Source: Arsukibacterium sp. (GTDB lineage: Bacteria > Pseudomonadota > Gammaproteobacteria > Enterobacterales > Alteromonadaceae). Taken from it: a DNA stretch of 64,000 nt. Under the pieces are notes generated by a model. It made no database searches, had not been told where the DNA came from, and saw only the letters and a list, made by a program, of their open reading frames with translations. Below, in pieces: positions 26,842 to 35,322 of the stretch. The stretch is from the NCBI RefSeq assembly GCF_018402695.1, contig NZ_JAGYIM010000007.1:120364-184363 (forward strand). Direction: 5' to 3'. A program made the position numbers and the translations under genes. The first letter of the stretch is position 1. Each line of letters starts with the position of its first letter.

Positions 26842-27459
26842 TTACAGAATAGCCAGTAACTCGACGTCAAACACCAGGGTGCTGTATGGGGCAATAGCAT
26901 TACCTGCGCCACGCTCGCCGTAGGCCAGGTTTTGTGGCACGTATAAACGCAGCTTTGAGCCTACTGCCATTAATTGTAACGCTTCAGTCCAGCCGGCAAT
27001 TACGCCTGATACCGGAAACTCTGCCGGCTCGCCACGCTGATACGAGCTGTCAAACACAGTGCCGTCGATAAGGGTGCCATGGTAGTGGGTACGCACGGTT
27101 GACGCTGTAGTTGGTTTTTCGCCTTCTGCCGCAACCAGTACTTCATACTGCAGGCCTGATGCCGTCACGGTTACTTCGGCACGCTTAGCGTTTTCTGCCA
27201 GGAACATTTCACCCGCCTCGGCCAGGGCTTTAGCTTTTTCCTGCTCAGCGGCCTGCATCCGCTCACTGATCACGCCAAAGGCGGCCCGGATCTGATCTTC
27301 GCTGACTTCAGGCTGCTGCTCGTTATAAGCCGCTGCTAAGCCTGCAGCTACCGCAGTAATATCCAGACCGTCAAACGGGTTGTCGGCCAGTTGCTGGCCC
27401 ATTTGTAAACCAATACCATAACTGGCGTGTTGTTCTAGCGTTGCATATTTATCAGACAT
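26842..27459 (-). CDS. fklB: FKBP-type peptidyl-prolyl isomerase (FklB-like)
   Basis: 205 residues (E. coli FklB 206). An N-terminal helical dimerisation domain (about 1-85, SDKYATLEQHASYGIGLQMG...) and a C-terminal FKBP domain (about 95-205) with VRTHYHGTLIDGTVFDSSYQRG, GVIAGWTEALQLMAVGSK and LAYGERGAG. It catalyses cis-trans isomerisation of prolyl bonds; no signal peptide, so cytoplasmic as written. The ATG at 27459 is preferred to an in-frame GTG three codons earlier. Single gene. Confidence 0.93.
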   Translation of the reverse strand: MSDKYATLEQHASYGIGLQMGQQLADNPFDGLDITAVAAGLAAAYNEQQPEVSEDQIRAAFGVISERMQAAEQEKAKALAEAGEMFLAENAKRAEVTVTASGLQYEVLVAAEGEKPTTASTVRTHYHGTLIDGTVFDSSYQRGEPAEFPVSGVIAGWTEALQLMAVGSKLRLYVPQNLAYGERGAGNAIAPYSTLVFDVELLAIL

Positions 27460-27564
27460 AAGTTCCACTTTTGCTGGGCTGCCGACAGGAATAGGCTGTC
27501 GGACAGTATTTAAATTCGGCCGTCATACTACCCTATCGCAGCGCGAATGTCTTGCCACTGCAAC

Positions 27565-27849
27565 CTATAGCAGCTGAACCTGCTGCCATAATTGTTGTAC
27601 ATGCTGCTGATCAGCATCAGTCAGTTCGCCGCCATCTATCGCTTTTACCAGGCTTTGTTCTACCCAGTGGCACAACCGGGCTTTATCAAAGGGCTCAGCC
27701 AAAACTTCCAGGCTACCCACAGCTAAATCGAAATGCCCCCGTAAATAACCGGCAGCAAATAACTGATCATCAGTAGCATCTGGGATCAGGTTATCAAAAT
27801 AATCGGCAACAGTATCAATATACTGCTCTGGTTTCGCTGCTTGCTTCAT
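27565..27849 (-). CDS. yfcL: YfcL family protein
   Basis: 94 residues of unknown function. DATDDQLFAAGYLRGHFDLAVGSLE and the later SLVKAIDGGELTDADQQHV match the YfcL family, including E. coli YfcL (92). It is acidic and helical, without membrane segments. A GAGGAG site inside the end of the preceding gene and a one-base gap indicate coupling to the NAD kinase-like gene. In E. coli yfcL opens the cluster running to aroC-prmB-smrB-sixA, which is partly kept here. Confidence 0.85.
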   Translation of the reverse strand: MKQAAKPEQYIDTVADYFDNLIPDATDDQLFAAGYLRGHFDLAVGSLEVLAEPFDKARLCHWVEQSLVKAIDGGELTDADQQHVQQLWQQVQLL

Positions 27850-27850
27850 A

Positions 27851-28981
27851 CTACTCCTCGTCCTGATAACCTAAGCGATATATCACATAATCGTTATAAC
27901 CGGTCAGCACATTTAATAAGCCGTGCAATGCTTTATCCAGTGTCTGATCACCGGTATCTGCCAGCAGTGGCCGGCCATTGAGTTGCTGCAGCTTGGTTTT
28001 GGTTGCCAGCAACATGATATTATCGCGGCCGATGGCTTTAATTACCGCGGGTGACAGTTGCTGATTACCGCGGCCAAAGACATGGCCCTGGCCACCAATT
28101 AGGGTGATCACCAGTTTGCTCGGATAATCGCTAACCAACTCCAGCAACTGCGCTGCGGTCACATCACTGGCAATCAACTCGCCATTTTCAACCACATCGA
28201 CACCCAGCAACGTATTGGCCAGGCCCAGCTCTGCCATGACCGCCGCTACCGTACTGCCTGAACCCATTACATATCGGATGTTGTCTTCCATTAAACCGGC
28301 GACATATGCGGCCAGGTCGTCCAGCACCAACTCTTCAGATTCTTTGCCGGCGGCTTTAACACTCTGTACATAGCGAAGCTCTGCCGGAATACGCATTTCG
28401 CCGTAGCGCCGGGTCTTTACCACACCTTGCCGAAATGCTGTCTCGTCAATGTCCATTACCGGTGCTTCGGCCAACGTCACTAACTGACCGCTAATTAACC
28501 TTTGCACCAGTTTGCCGGCTGCCTGCGGCGAAATAGCATAGACGCCGGAGTGAATTTTACAGCCGGCCGGAATACCCAGCACAGTAGTGCTATTGCCAAT
28601 AACACTGCACAAATTCCGCGCCGTACCATCACCTCCAGCAAACAACAGTAAGTCTACGCCCTGCTCTGCAATCGCCAGCGCCGCTTGCTCGGTATCTGCT
28701 GCCACGGTGGGCGCTGTTGCCGGGGTATAGCAAATCTGATAATTCAGCCCTAATTGCTGACACAAATCGGCGCCCATTTCGCCGGCAACGGTGACCACCT
28801 GAAACTGATCTTTTAACGCTGACAGTTGACTAAGCGCGACATTTGCACGCTCACCGGCCATTGGCACAGCGCCCCTTGCCAGGGCTTCTGCTGCCATGCC
28901 GTCACTGCCTTTTAGCGCAACACTGCCACCCAGTCCGGCTAGCGGATTAATAATAAGACCTAAGCGAAATGGATTAACCAT
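27851..28981 (-). CDS. ATP-NAD kinase family protein (AcoX-like)
   Basis: 376 residues. The diacylglycerol-kinase/NAD-kinase fold is marked by GLIINPLAGLGGSVALKGSDG at the start and the catalytic GGDGTARN at 116-123, followed by GIPAGCKIHSGVYAISP. The C-terminal part (about 225-376) has GSGSTVAAVMAELGLANTLLGVDVV and FGRGNQQLSP, as in the long ATP-NAD kinase/AcoX group rather than housekeeping NadK. NAD phosphorylation is inferred. Start 28981 begins the conserved fold; the frame extends 57 more codons without any family likeness. Operon with yfcL. Confidence 0.85.
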   Translation of the reverse strand: MVNPFRLGLIINPLAGLGGSVALKGSDGMAAEALARGAVPMAGERANVALSQLSALKDQFQVVTVAGEMGADLCQQLGLNYQICYTPATAPTVAADTEQAALAIAEQGVDLLLFAGGDGTARNLCSVIGNSTTVLGIPAGCKIHSGVYAISPQAAGKLVQRLISGQLVTLAEAPVMDIDETAFRQGVVKTRRYGEMRIPAELRYVQSVKAAGKESEELVLDDLAAYVAGLMEDNIRYVMGSGSTVAAVMAELGLANTLLGVDVVENGELIASDVTAAQLLELVSDYPSKLVITLIGGQGHVFGRGNQQLSPAVIKAIGRDNIMLLATKTKLQQLNGRPLLADTGDQTLDKALHGLLNVLTGYNDYVIYRLGYQDEE

Positions 28982-29173
28982 GATGTCAGTTTCGTCCGGA
29001 TAGCTGCTAGCGAATGGCGCGCATTGTAACGATTTCAGCGGCTCTTGCCCAGTATTGCCAGCGCAAACCTGGCTTTGTTCAACGTATTGCAACCCTGTCG
29101 ACCCGCGCTTGCTGCACTGGTCTGACTGGTTTAGAGTACAACCAGATAGCAAACACGACTGAAAGGGACAACA

Positions 29174-30586
29174 ATGTCAGCACTTGAGCTGCAATTTAAA
29201 AAACTGAAACAAGCTTACAGCCTCTGCCCTTATCCGGATCTGGCACAGCGCCAGCAACAGCTTAATGCCCTGCGCCTGGCTATCCGGCAACATAGCGCAG
29301 CGCTGTGTGACGCAGTAAGTAGTGATTTTGGTTATCGTAGTAGTGACGAAACCCGTTTGCTGGAAATTATGCCCGCATTAAGCGGCATTGATTATCACAA
29401 CAAGCATTTAAAAGGCTGGCTAAAGCCGGAAAAACGCCACGTCCACTACAGTTTTATGCCCGCCAGCAACCTGGTTATGCTGCAACCACTGGGCGTGGTC
29501 GGCATTATTGTCCCATGGAACTACCCTATTTATTTAGCACTCGGTCCGCTAATGGCCGCTATCGCCGCCGGCAATAAAGCCATGCTGAAACTATCTGAAT
29601 ATACCCCGGCTACCAACAAGGTGCTAAGCGCCCTATGCGAGCAAGCACTGGGGCCTGATGTTATCGTTATTGAAGGTGAGACAGAGATTGCCGCTGAATT
29701 TTCCCGCTTGCCGTTTGATCATCTGCTGTTTACTGGCTCAACTGCAGTTGGCCGCAAAGTTATGCAGGCCGCCGCCGCAAACCTGACACCGGTAACCCTG
29801 GAGCTGGGCGGCAAAAGCCCGGTACTGGTTGCCCCCGATGCCGACATTCAACAGATGGCGAAACGTATTCTGTTCGGTAAAACCGCTAATGCGGGCCAGA
29901 CCTGCGTCGCCCCGGACTATGTACTGGTGCCTGCTGACAAGCTGGAGCTGTTAATTTCTGAGCTTTGTCAGGCTTTTAACGGGTTTTACCCGGATTTTGC
30001 CACCAACCCGGATTACAGTGCAGTGATTAACCCGGCCCAGTATCAGCGGCTGATGACCATGCTTGAACATGCCCACAGCAGTGGCACCAGGGTAATTAAC
30101 TGTGGCGATACCAGTGGTAAAAATGAACCGGCGGCAGCCAACAGCGAGCGGCGACTGGCGCTGCAGTTAATTATTGGCGCTGATGATAATAGCAACCTGA
30201 TGGAGCAGGAAATATTTGGCCCCTTGCTGCCATTGGTTCCCTACCAAACGCTGGATGAAGCACTTAACTATATTCAGCAGCGGCCAAGGCCACTGGCGCT
30301 GTATTTAATGACCAATGATAAAGCGACTCAGCAACAGGTACTTAAGCAAACCCATGTCGGGGGCGTCTGTATAAATGACACCCTGGTGCATGTGGCACAG
30401 GACGACCTGCCCTTTGGCGGCATTGGTCCGTCGGGCTTGGGTAATTATCATGGCAAAGAGGGCTTTATACGGTTTTCTCATCAGAAAGCAGTTCATCAGA
30501 AAGGCCGGTTTAACAGTGGCCAGATTATTTACCCACCGTTTAACCGCAAAGTGTTTAAAGCCATACTTAGCTGGTTAACCCGTTAA
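29174..30586 (+). CDS. aldehyde dehydrogenase (coniferyl aldehyde dehydrogenase-like)
   Basis: 470 residues. NAD(P)-dependent oxidation of aldehydes to acids. Seen: PLGVVGIIVPWNYPIYLALGP, FTGSTAVGRKVM cofactor loop, catalytic base E210 in TLELGGKSP and nucleophile C244 in NAGQTCVAPDYV; then EIFGPLLPL. The short length, the Y after CVAPD and the C-terminal extension with PPFNRKVFKAILSWLTR place it with CalB-type coniferyl/long-chain aldehyde dehydrogenases. Divergent from the NAD kinase-like gene. True substrate is unknown. Confidence 0.9.
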   Translation: MSALELQFKKLKQAYSLCPYPDLAQRQQQLNALRLAIRQHSAALCDAVSSDFGYRSSDETRLLEIMPALSGIDYHNKHLKGWLKPEKRHVHYSFMPASNLVMLQPLGVVGIIVPWNYPIYLALGPLMAAIAAGNKAMLKLSEYTPATNKVLSALCEQALGPDVIVIEGETEIAAEFSRLPFDHLLFTGSTAVGRKVMQAAAANLTPVTLELGGKSPVLVAPDADIQQMAKRILFGKTANAGQTCVAPDYVLVPADKLELLISELCQAFNGFYPDFATNPDYSAVINPAQYQRLMTMLEHAHSSGTRVINCGDTSGKNEPAAANSERRLALQLIIGADDNSNLMEQEIFGPLLPLVPYQTLDEALNYIQQRPRPLALYLMTNDKATQQQVLKQTHVGGVCINDTLVHVAQDDLPFGGIGPSGLGNYHGKEGFIRFSHQKAVHQKGRFNSGQIIYPPFNRKVFKAILSWLTR

Positions 30587-30602
30587 AATCCGGTTACAGC
30601 GC

Positions 30603-30708
30603 AGGGTGGCTGGTGTACTTACTTCAACGGCTTCAAGAATCACGTCGCTGTGCCCCTTCAGCCTGCGCAGCATCCCTGCTGCTGTTACGTAAGTACACCA
30701 GCCACCCT
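30603..30708. repeat. perfect 20-bp inverted repeat with 66-bp spacer
   Basis: AGGGTGGCTGGTGTACTTAC at 30603-30622 is exactly complementary to 30689-30708. The spacer holds a small CAGCA/TGCTG hairpin near 30668-30682. It lies between the convergent aldehyde dehydrogenase and MFS genes and has no T tract, so it is not a standard terminator. Size and symmetry suggest a small non-coding mobile or REP-type element. Confidence 0.75.
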
Positions 30709-30746
30709 CCTGTGATTTCTGAGTAAGCCTCAGCAAGTAACTGTAT

Positions 30747-31907
30747 TTATTTTATATTCGCTATTGTCTTCGGCAAGGTTAACACTAACAGACAGGCCAG
30801 CAGCGCAAAGCCCGCAGCTAAGATAAAAGTTTGGGTGGCACCCGCGCCATTTTGCCAGCTAAAGCCAGCCAGATAAGCGCCGATAGCCCCGCCACCACCG
30901 AAAATAAGCCCGGCATAAATGGCCTGGCCCCGGCCACGCTGGGCTTTGGGAAATACCTGCTGAATAAACTGCATGGCGCAGCTATGGGCAATGGCAAAAC
31001 TGCCGGCATGCAACAACATACTCAGCGCCAGCCACCAGACTGAATGGGCCAGCAAGGCCACTATTAACCAGCGAATGGCGGTTAAGCCATAACAAATACC
31101 AAGCAGTAAGCGATAGCTGCGGTTGCGCATCAGGCGCCCGGCATAGTAAAACGCCACAATTTCCGCGGCTACCGCCAGGCTGATCAGTAAACCGGTCTGG
31201 CTGCCGCTGTAGCCTAAGTCGCGGCTATACAAGGTAAAAAAGCCATAAAAAGGTGCAAAGCTGATTTGCATCAGTAGTGCCGCGCCCATAAAAACCCACA
31301 GCACCTTGTGCCTAGCCAGTTGCTGGTAAGACAGTGTCTTGGCCGTTGTATCATGCGCTGGGGTCAGGGCCGGCAGGTTAAATAGACAAAACACTAACAG
31401 CACTAAAAATGCCAGCGCAGTGGCGGGCATAAACTCACTGCCATACAGCTGATAAAACCAGCCACCCAGCATTACCAGCACGATATAACCAACACTGCCC
31501 GCCGAGCGGATCCGGCTGTACTGCTCAGTGTTATTGTTCAGAAATAAAAACGTGGAGACTTCCAGCTGCGGTAAAATAGCGGTCCAGAAAAAGCTGAACA
31601 GTGCCAGCGCGGCTAATAAAAAACCAAACCCAGCATCGATAAAACTGCCCAACCAGCCGATACAGGCCAACACGGCGCCCAGTTGCATTACCCGCAGTGG
31701 CTTGCTGCTGCGTTCAGCCAGGCTGGCCCAGATAGCCGGCCCGACAATACGGGTGGCGGTGACAATGGCCAGCATCAGGCCTATCTGACGCGAGTCAAAA
31801 CCACGCCCATCCAGAAACAGCCCCAGATAAGGCACAAAAATACCCAGTACGCCAAAATAGGTAAAGTAAGCCAGCGCTAAAGCAGGCCTGGCAGCCAATA
31901 ATTTCAT
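30747..31907 (-). CDS. MFS transporter (PPP/HcaT-like)
   Basis: 386 residues with about twelve membrane helices. The start RPALALAYFTYFGVLGIFVPYLGLFLDGRGF and the following IGLMLAIVTATRIVGPAIWASLAERS match the group of phenylpropionate-type (HcaT) and MFS_1-like permeases. The C-terminal half includes GRGQAIYAGLIFGGGGAIGAYLAG. Substrate unknown. It lies 32 bp after aroC on the same strand and is probably the last gene of the prmB-aroC operon. Confidence 0.85.
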   Translation of the reverse strand: MKLLAARPALALAYFTYFGVLGIFVPYLGLFLDGRGFDSRQIGLMLAIVTATRIVGPAIWASLAERSSKPLRVMQLGAVLACIGWLGSFIDAGFGFLLAALALFSFFWTAILPQLEVSTFLFLNNNTEQYSRIRSAGSVGYIVLVMLGGWFYQLYGSEFMPATALAFLVLLVFCLFNLPALTPAHDTTAKTLSYQQLARHKVLWVFMGAALLMQISFAPFYGFFTLYSRDLGYSGSQTGLLISLAVAAEIVAFYYAGRLMRNRSYRLLLGICYGLTAIRWLIVALLAHSVWWLALSMLLHAGSFAIAHSCAMQFIQQVFPKAQRGRGQAIYAGLIFGGGGAIGAYLAGFSWQNGAGATQTFILAAGFALLACLLVLTLPKTIANIK

Positions 31908-31939
31908 AAGGTCATAGGGTCCTGACGAACACTATTTAA

Positions 31940-33040
31940 TTACCGGTTAGCGTTAGCAATGTCCGGGGTATGCACGCTTACGCCGGCATTCTGGGCCCGG
32001 TGCCGCAACAGATGGTCCATCAGTACAATGGCCAGCATCGCTTCGGCGATAGGTACCGCCCGGATGCCCACACAAGGGTCATGCCGGCCTTTGGTAACAA
32101 TATCAACCACGTCGCCATCGACATTAATACTCTTACCCGGGATACTGATACTGGATGTTGGTTTTAAGGCAATACTGACCTTAACATCCTGTCCTGACGA
32201 TATGCCACCGAGCGTGCCGCCGGCATGATTTGAGCTGAACCCCTCTGGCGTTAACTCATCGCGATCAGTTGAACCGCGCTGCTCGACCACGGCAAAGCCA
32301 TCGCCTATTTCCACCGCTTTTACCGCGTTGATACTCATCATGGCATGAGCAATATCAGCATCGAGCCGGTCAAACACCGGCTCACCCAGCCCCACCGGCA
32401 TGCCGGTTGCAACCACATTAACCCGGGCACCTACTGAGTCGCCATCTTTTTTAAGCTGGCGCATATACTCATCCAGTGCGGCAATTTTATCCGGATCAGG
32501 ACAAAAGAACGGATTATTCTGTATTTCATCCCAGTGCAGTTTTTCTGCTTTAACCGGGCCGAGTTGCGCCAGATAACCACGGATGTCGATACCACAGTGC
32601 TCTTTTAAATACTTTTTGGCAATAGCGCCTGCGGCAACCCGCACTGCGGTTTCCCGCGCAGATGAGCGGCCACCACCGCGATAATCCCGAATACCAAATT
32701 TATGCCAGTAGGTGTAATCGGCATGGCCGGGCCTAAATAAATCTTTAATATCGGAATAGTCTTTTGAGCGCTGATCAGTATTCTCAATTAACAGACCGAT
32801 GCTGGCACCGGTTGTGGTGTCTTCAAACACACCGGATAAAATTTTTACCTGATCTTCTTCCCGCCGGGCCGTGGTATAGCGCGACGTACCAGGTTTACGA
32901 CGGTCTAAATCCAGTTGCAAATCATCAGCCGTTAAGTGCATGCCTGGCGGACAACCATCAACAATACCACCAATAGCAGGGCCATGGCTTTCACCAAAAG
33001 TGGTAACTTTAAACAACTGACCAATGCTGTTGCCGGCCAT
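31940..33040 (-). CDS. aroC: chorismate synthase
   Basis: Last step of the shikimate pathway: EPSP to chorismate, needing reduced FMN. The 366 residues show [73 protein letters not shown] and the late [19 protein letters not shown]. Its ATG directly follows the prmB stop codon with no gap. Cytoplasmic homotetramer in the family. Confidence 0.98.
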   Translation of the reverse strand: MAGNSIGQLFKVTTFGESHGPAIGGIVDGCPPGMHLTADDLQLDLDRRKPGTSRYTTARREEDQVKILSGVFEDTTTGASIGLLIENTDQRSKDYSDIKDLFRPGHADYTYWHKFGIRDYRGGGRSSARETAVRVAAGAIAKKYLKEHCGIDIRGYLAQLGPVKAEKLHWDEIQNNPFFCPDPDKIAALDEYMRQLKKDGDSVGARVNVVATGMPVGLGEPVFDRLDADIAHAMMSINAVKAVEIGDGFAVVEQRGSTDRDELTPEGFSSNHAGGTLGGISSGQDVKVSIALKPTSSISIPGKSINVDGDVVDIVTKGRHDPCVGIRAVPIAEAMLAIVLMDHLLRHRAQNAGVSVHTPDIANANR

Positions 33041-33991
33041 TTAGCTCTCCTCAAACAAATGTTGGTAGGCAATTAGCTGAGCTTTACTCAGCGCAAACAC
33101 GCCAAGACCACCGGCAGTAAACTCAAGCCAGTTAAATTGGACGTCTGGATACCTATCCTGCAATTCAACCATACTATTGCCTACTTCACAAATTAAATAA
33201 CCCTGCTCGGTAAGATGAGCCGCAGCCTGGGCCAGAATGCGCCGGGTTAACTCAAGGCCATCATGGCCGGACGCCAGCCCCAGCTCGGGCTCATGCCGGT
33301 ATTCTTCAGGTAAATCAGCCATATCATCCGCGTCGACATAGGGCGGATTGGTAACAATAAGATCGTATTGCTGGCCGGTTAGCGCATCGTAACCATCAGA
33401 TAAAATCGGATATACCCGGTCGAGCAGGCCATGCTCATTAATATTAATATCGGCCACTGCCAGTGCATCCGGGCTGATATCAACCGCATCAACCTGCGCC
33501 TCTGGGAAAGCGTAGGCACACGCAATGGCAATACAGCCCGAGCCAGTGCACAAATCAAGGATCCGCTCAGGCGGCGCGGCAAGTTCAAAGCGACTGAATT
33601 TTTCGTTTATCAGCTCAGCAATCGGCGAACGTGGCACCAGCACCCGCTGGTCAACATAAAATGGCAGCTGACAAAAGTACGCCTGATGAGTCAGATAGGC
33701 TGCGGGCATTCGCAGCTCAATGCGCTGGGTAAGTAAGTCAATAAAAGCGCGCCGCTCGGACCGGGTTAGCCGGACCCCGAGCAACTTATCATCAGTCAGC
33801 GGCGGTAAGAACAGACAATGTGCCAGCAACGCCGCAGCTTCATCCCAGGGGTTGTCAGTACCATGCCCCAGATATACACCGGCTTCATTAAAGCGACTCA
33901 CCGCAAAACGCAGCCAGTCATGCACACTGACTAAAGCATCAAGCGCCTCATTCACATCAGACTCTGAAAACATCGGGGTATAATCGGCCAT
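33041..33991 (-). CDS. prmB: 50S ribosomal protein L3 glutamine methyltransferase
   Basis: SAM-dependent methyltransferase that modifies a glutamine of ribosomal protein L3. 316 residues (E. coli PrmB 310): helical N-terminal domain with [34 protein letters not shown] motif [20 protein letters not shown] and catalytic [10 protein letters not shown]. First gene of prmB-aroC-MFS. An in-frame ATG six codons later is an alternative start. Divergent from smrB as in E. coli. Confidence 0.96.
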   Translation of the reverse strand: MADYTPMFSESDVNEALDALVSVHDWLRFAVSRFNEAGVYLGHGTDNPWDEAAALLAHCLFLPPLTDDKLLGVRLTRSERRAFIDLLTQRIELRMPAAYLTHQAYFCQLPFYVDQRVLVPRSPIAELINEKFSRFELAAPPERILDLCTGSGCIAIACAYAFPEAQVDAVDISPDALAVADININEHGLLDRVYPILSDGYDALTGQQYDLIVTNPPYVDADDMADLPEEYRHEPELGLASGHDGLELTRRILAQAAAHLTEQGYLICEVGNSMVELQDRYPDVQFNWLEFTAGGLGVFALSKAQLIAYQHLFEES

Positions 33992-34041
33992 AACAGTATT
34001 CGCTCTTTGTAAAAAATAGGCAGATTGTATAGACTTGCGCG

Positions 34042-34605
34042 ATGCAACGAAAGAAGCTTTCTCCCCAGCCCCGCTTATCTGCCGAAGACAGTGACTTATT
34101 TCGTCAATCGGTTACTGGCGCACGCCCGCTATTGCAGGACAAGATAGCCCCTGTCAGCAACGCCAGCAAGAAAAAAGCCCGGCCAGCCACCAATACACCA
34201 CAAAATGAGCGGGAGTTATTCTTTTTTTCTGATGGCTATGAAGGTTTTATCAGTGACGGTGGCTCGCTGTCTTATGTGCAACCAGGCGATGACCCAAGGT
34301 TAGCCGGGCGCTTAAAACGGGCCGAGTTTCAGCCACAGGTGGTGCTGGATTTACATGGTTTAACTCAGCTGGAAGCCAAAACTGAACTTGCTGGCTTACT
34401 GGCTTATTGCCAGCAGCAACAGTTTAACTGCGCCTGCGTGGTCCACGGTAAAGGCTTGGGCATTCTGGCACGTAAGGTACCTAACTGGCTGATCCAGCAT
34501 CCTAATGTCAGGGCATTTCATACCGCCCCGAAAAGTTGGGGCAAACACGGCGCATTATTACTGCTGTTGAAAATTAATCAGCCAGAGTCTGAAGGACGCC
34601 GCTGA
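34042..34605 (+). CDS. smrB: ribosome rescue factor SmrB (Smr-domain endonuclease)
   Basis: 187 residues. The C-terminal Smr domain (about 95-180) has [17 protein letters not shown] and [19 protein letters not shown], then [18 protein letters not shown]. The DLHG and HGKG motifs form the nuclease site. E. coli SmrB cleaves mRNA between collided ribosomes. The N-terminal half is a charged tail with [14 protein letters not shown]-type motif shared with the family. Divergent from prmB with a 50 bp gap and convergent with sixA. Confidence 0.94.
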   Translation: MQRKKLSPQPRLSAEDSDLFRQSVTGARPLLQDKIAPVSNASKKKARPATNTPQNERELFFFSDGYEGFISDGGSLSYVQPGDDPRLAGRLKRAEFQPQVVLDLHGLTQLEAKTELAGLLAYCQQQQFNCACVVHGKGLGILARKVPNWLIQHPNVRAFHTAPKSWGKHGALLLLLKINQPESEGRR

Positions 34606-34628
34606 ACCAGGGTGTATCAGTGTAGCAA

Positions 34629-35117
34629 TCAGTGTGACAGTAATGCCAAATCCTGCGGCGCAACCTTTTCCAGTAAACGACCACCTGTCGCTGGCTGATA
34701 GTCAATACCACACAACGAGGCTGTACTGAAAACCGGTGTCTGCCCTTGCTGGGTAAGGCTTTCAACCAGAAAACTAACTAGAGGCATATGAGACACCAGT
34801 AAAATTTTGGCATCGGGCTGCTCGTTTAACCGAATATCAATTAAATCAAGCACTTTTTGGGGATTACCATCAGGAACTAATTCAACCTGGGTCTGAAATT
34901 GACTAGCCGCCCCTTGCTTACTCAGCATAATTTCGGCAGTCTGAATAGCACGCAGATACGGACTGGCCCAGACATCGCTGAAAGCGCTGTAACAATTTTG
35001 CAGCCACTGCGCCATTTGCAGTGTCTCACGCTTGCCTCTGCTGGTCAGTTGGCGTTGACTGTCATGCTTAGTCAACGGTTCTGCTTCACCATGGCGCATA
35101 ATAACAATGTTAACCAT
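34629..35117 (-). CDS. sixA: phosphohistidine phosphatase SixA
   Basis: 162 residues of the histidine-phosphatase (RHG) superfamily. Catalytic H9 lies in IVIMRHGEAEP; the second histidine is in LLVSHMPLVSFL. In E. coli SixA removes phosphate from Hpt-type histidines (ArcB, PtsN-related). This is of interest because an Hpt protein is encoded at 11354, but no functional link is shown. Position after smrB is as in E. coli. Confidence 0.94.
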   Translation of the reverse strand: MVNIVIMRHGEAEPLTKHDSQRQLTSRGKRETLQMAQWLQNCYSAFSDVWASPYLRAIQTAEIMLSKQGAASQFQTQVELVPDGNPQKVLDLIDIRLNEQPDAKILLVSHMPLVSFLVESLTQQGQTPVFSTASLCGIDYQPATGGRLLEKVAPQDLALLSH

Positions 35118-35322
35118 TTATATTAATACCGTACTACTTAGTCAGTGTGTTTTTGTTTGCCATTGTTAAAAAGCATACGCTGGGCAAAAATTGTGCGCTA
35201 TGATAAATAAAACCTGGCCCGAACGTAACTGCTATTAACGCATAACATAGAGCCTGTTTATTACTAAATGCTATCAAAAATCGGCAATCTTGTAGTACTA
35301 CCAAACCGACATAGGATAATTC

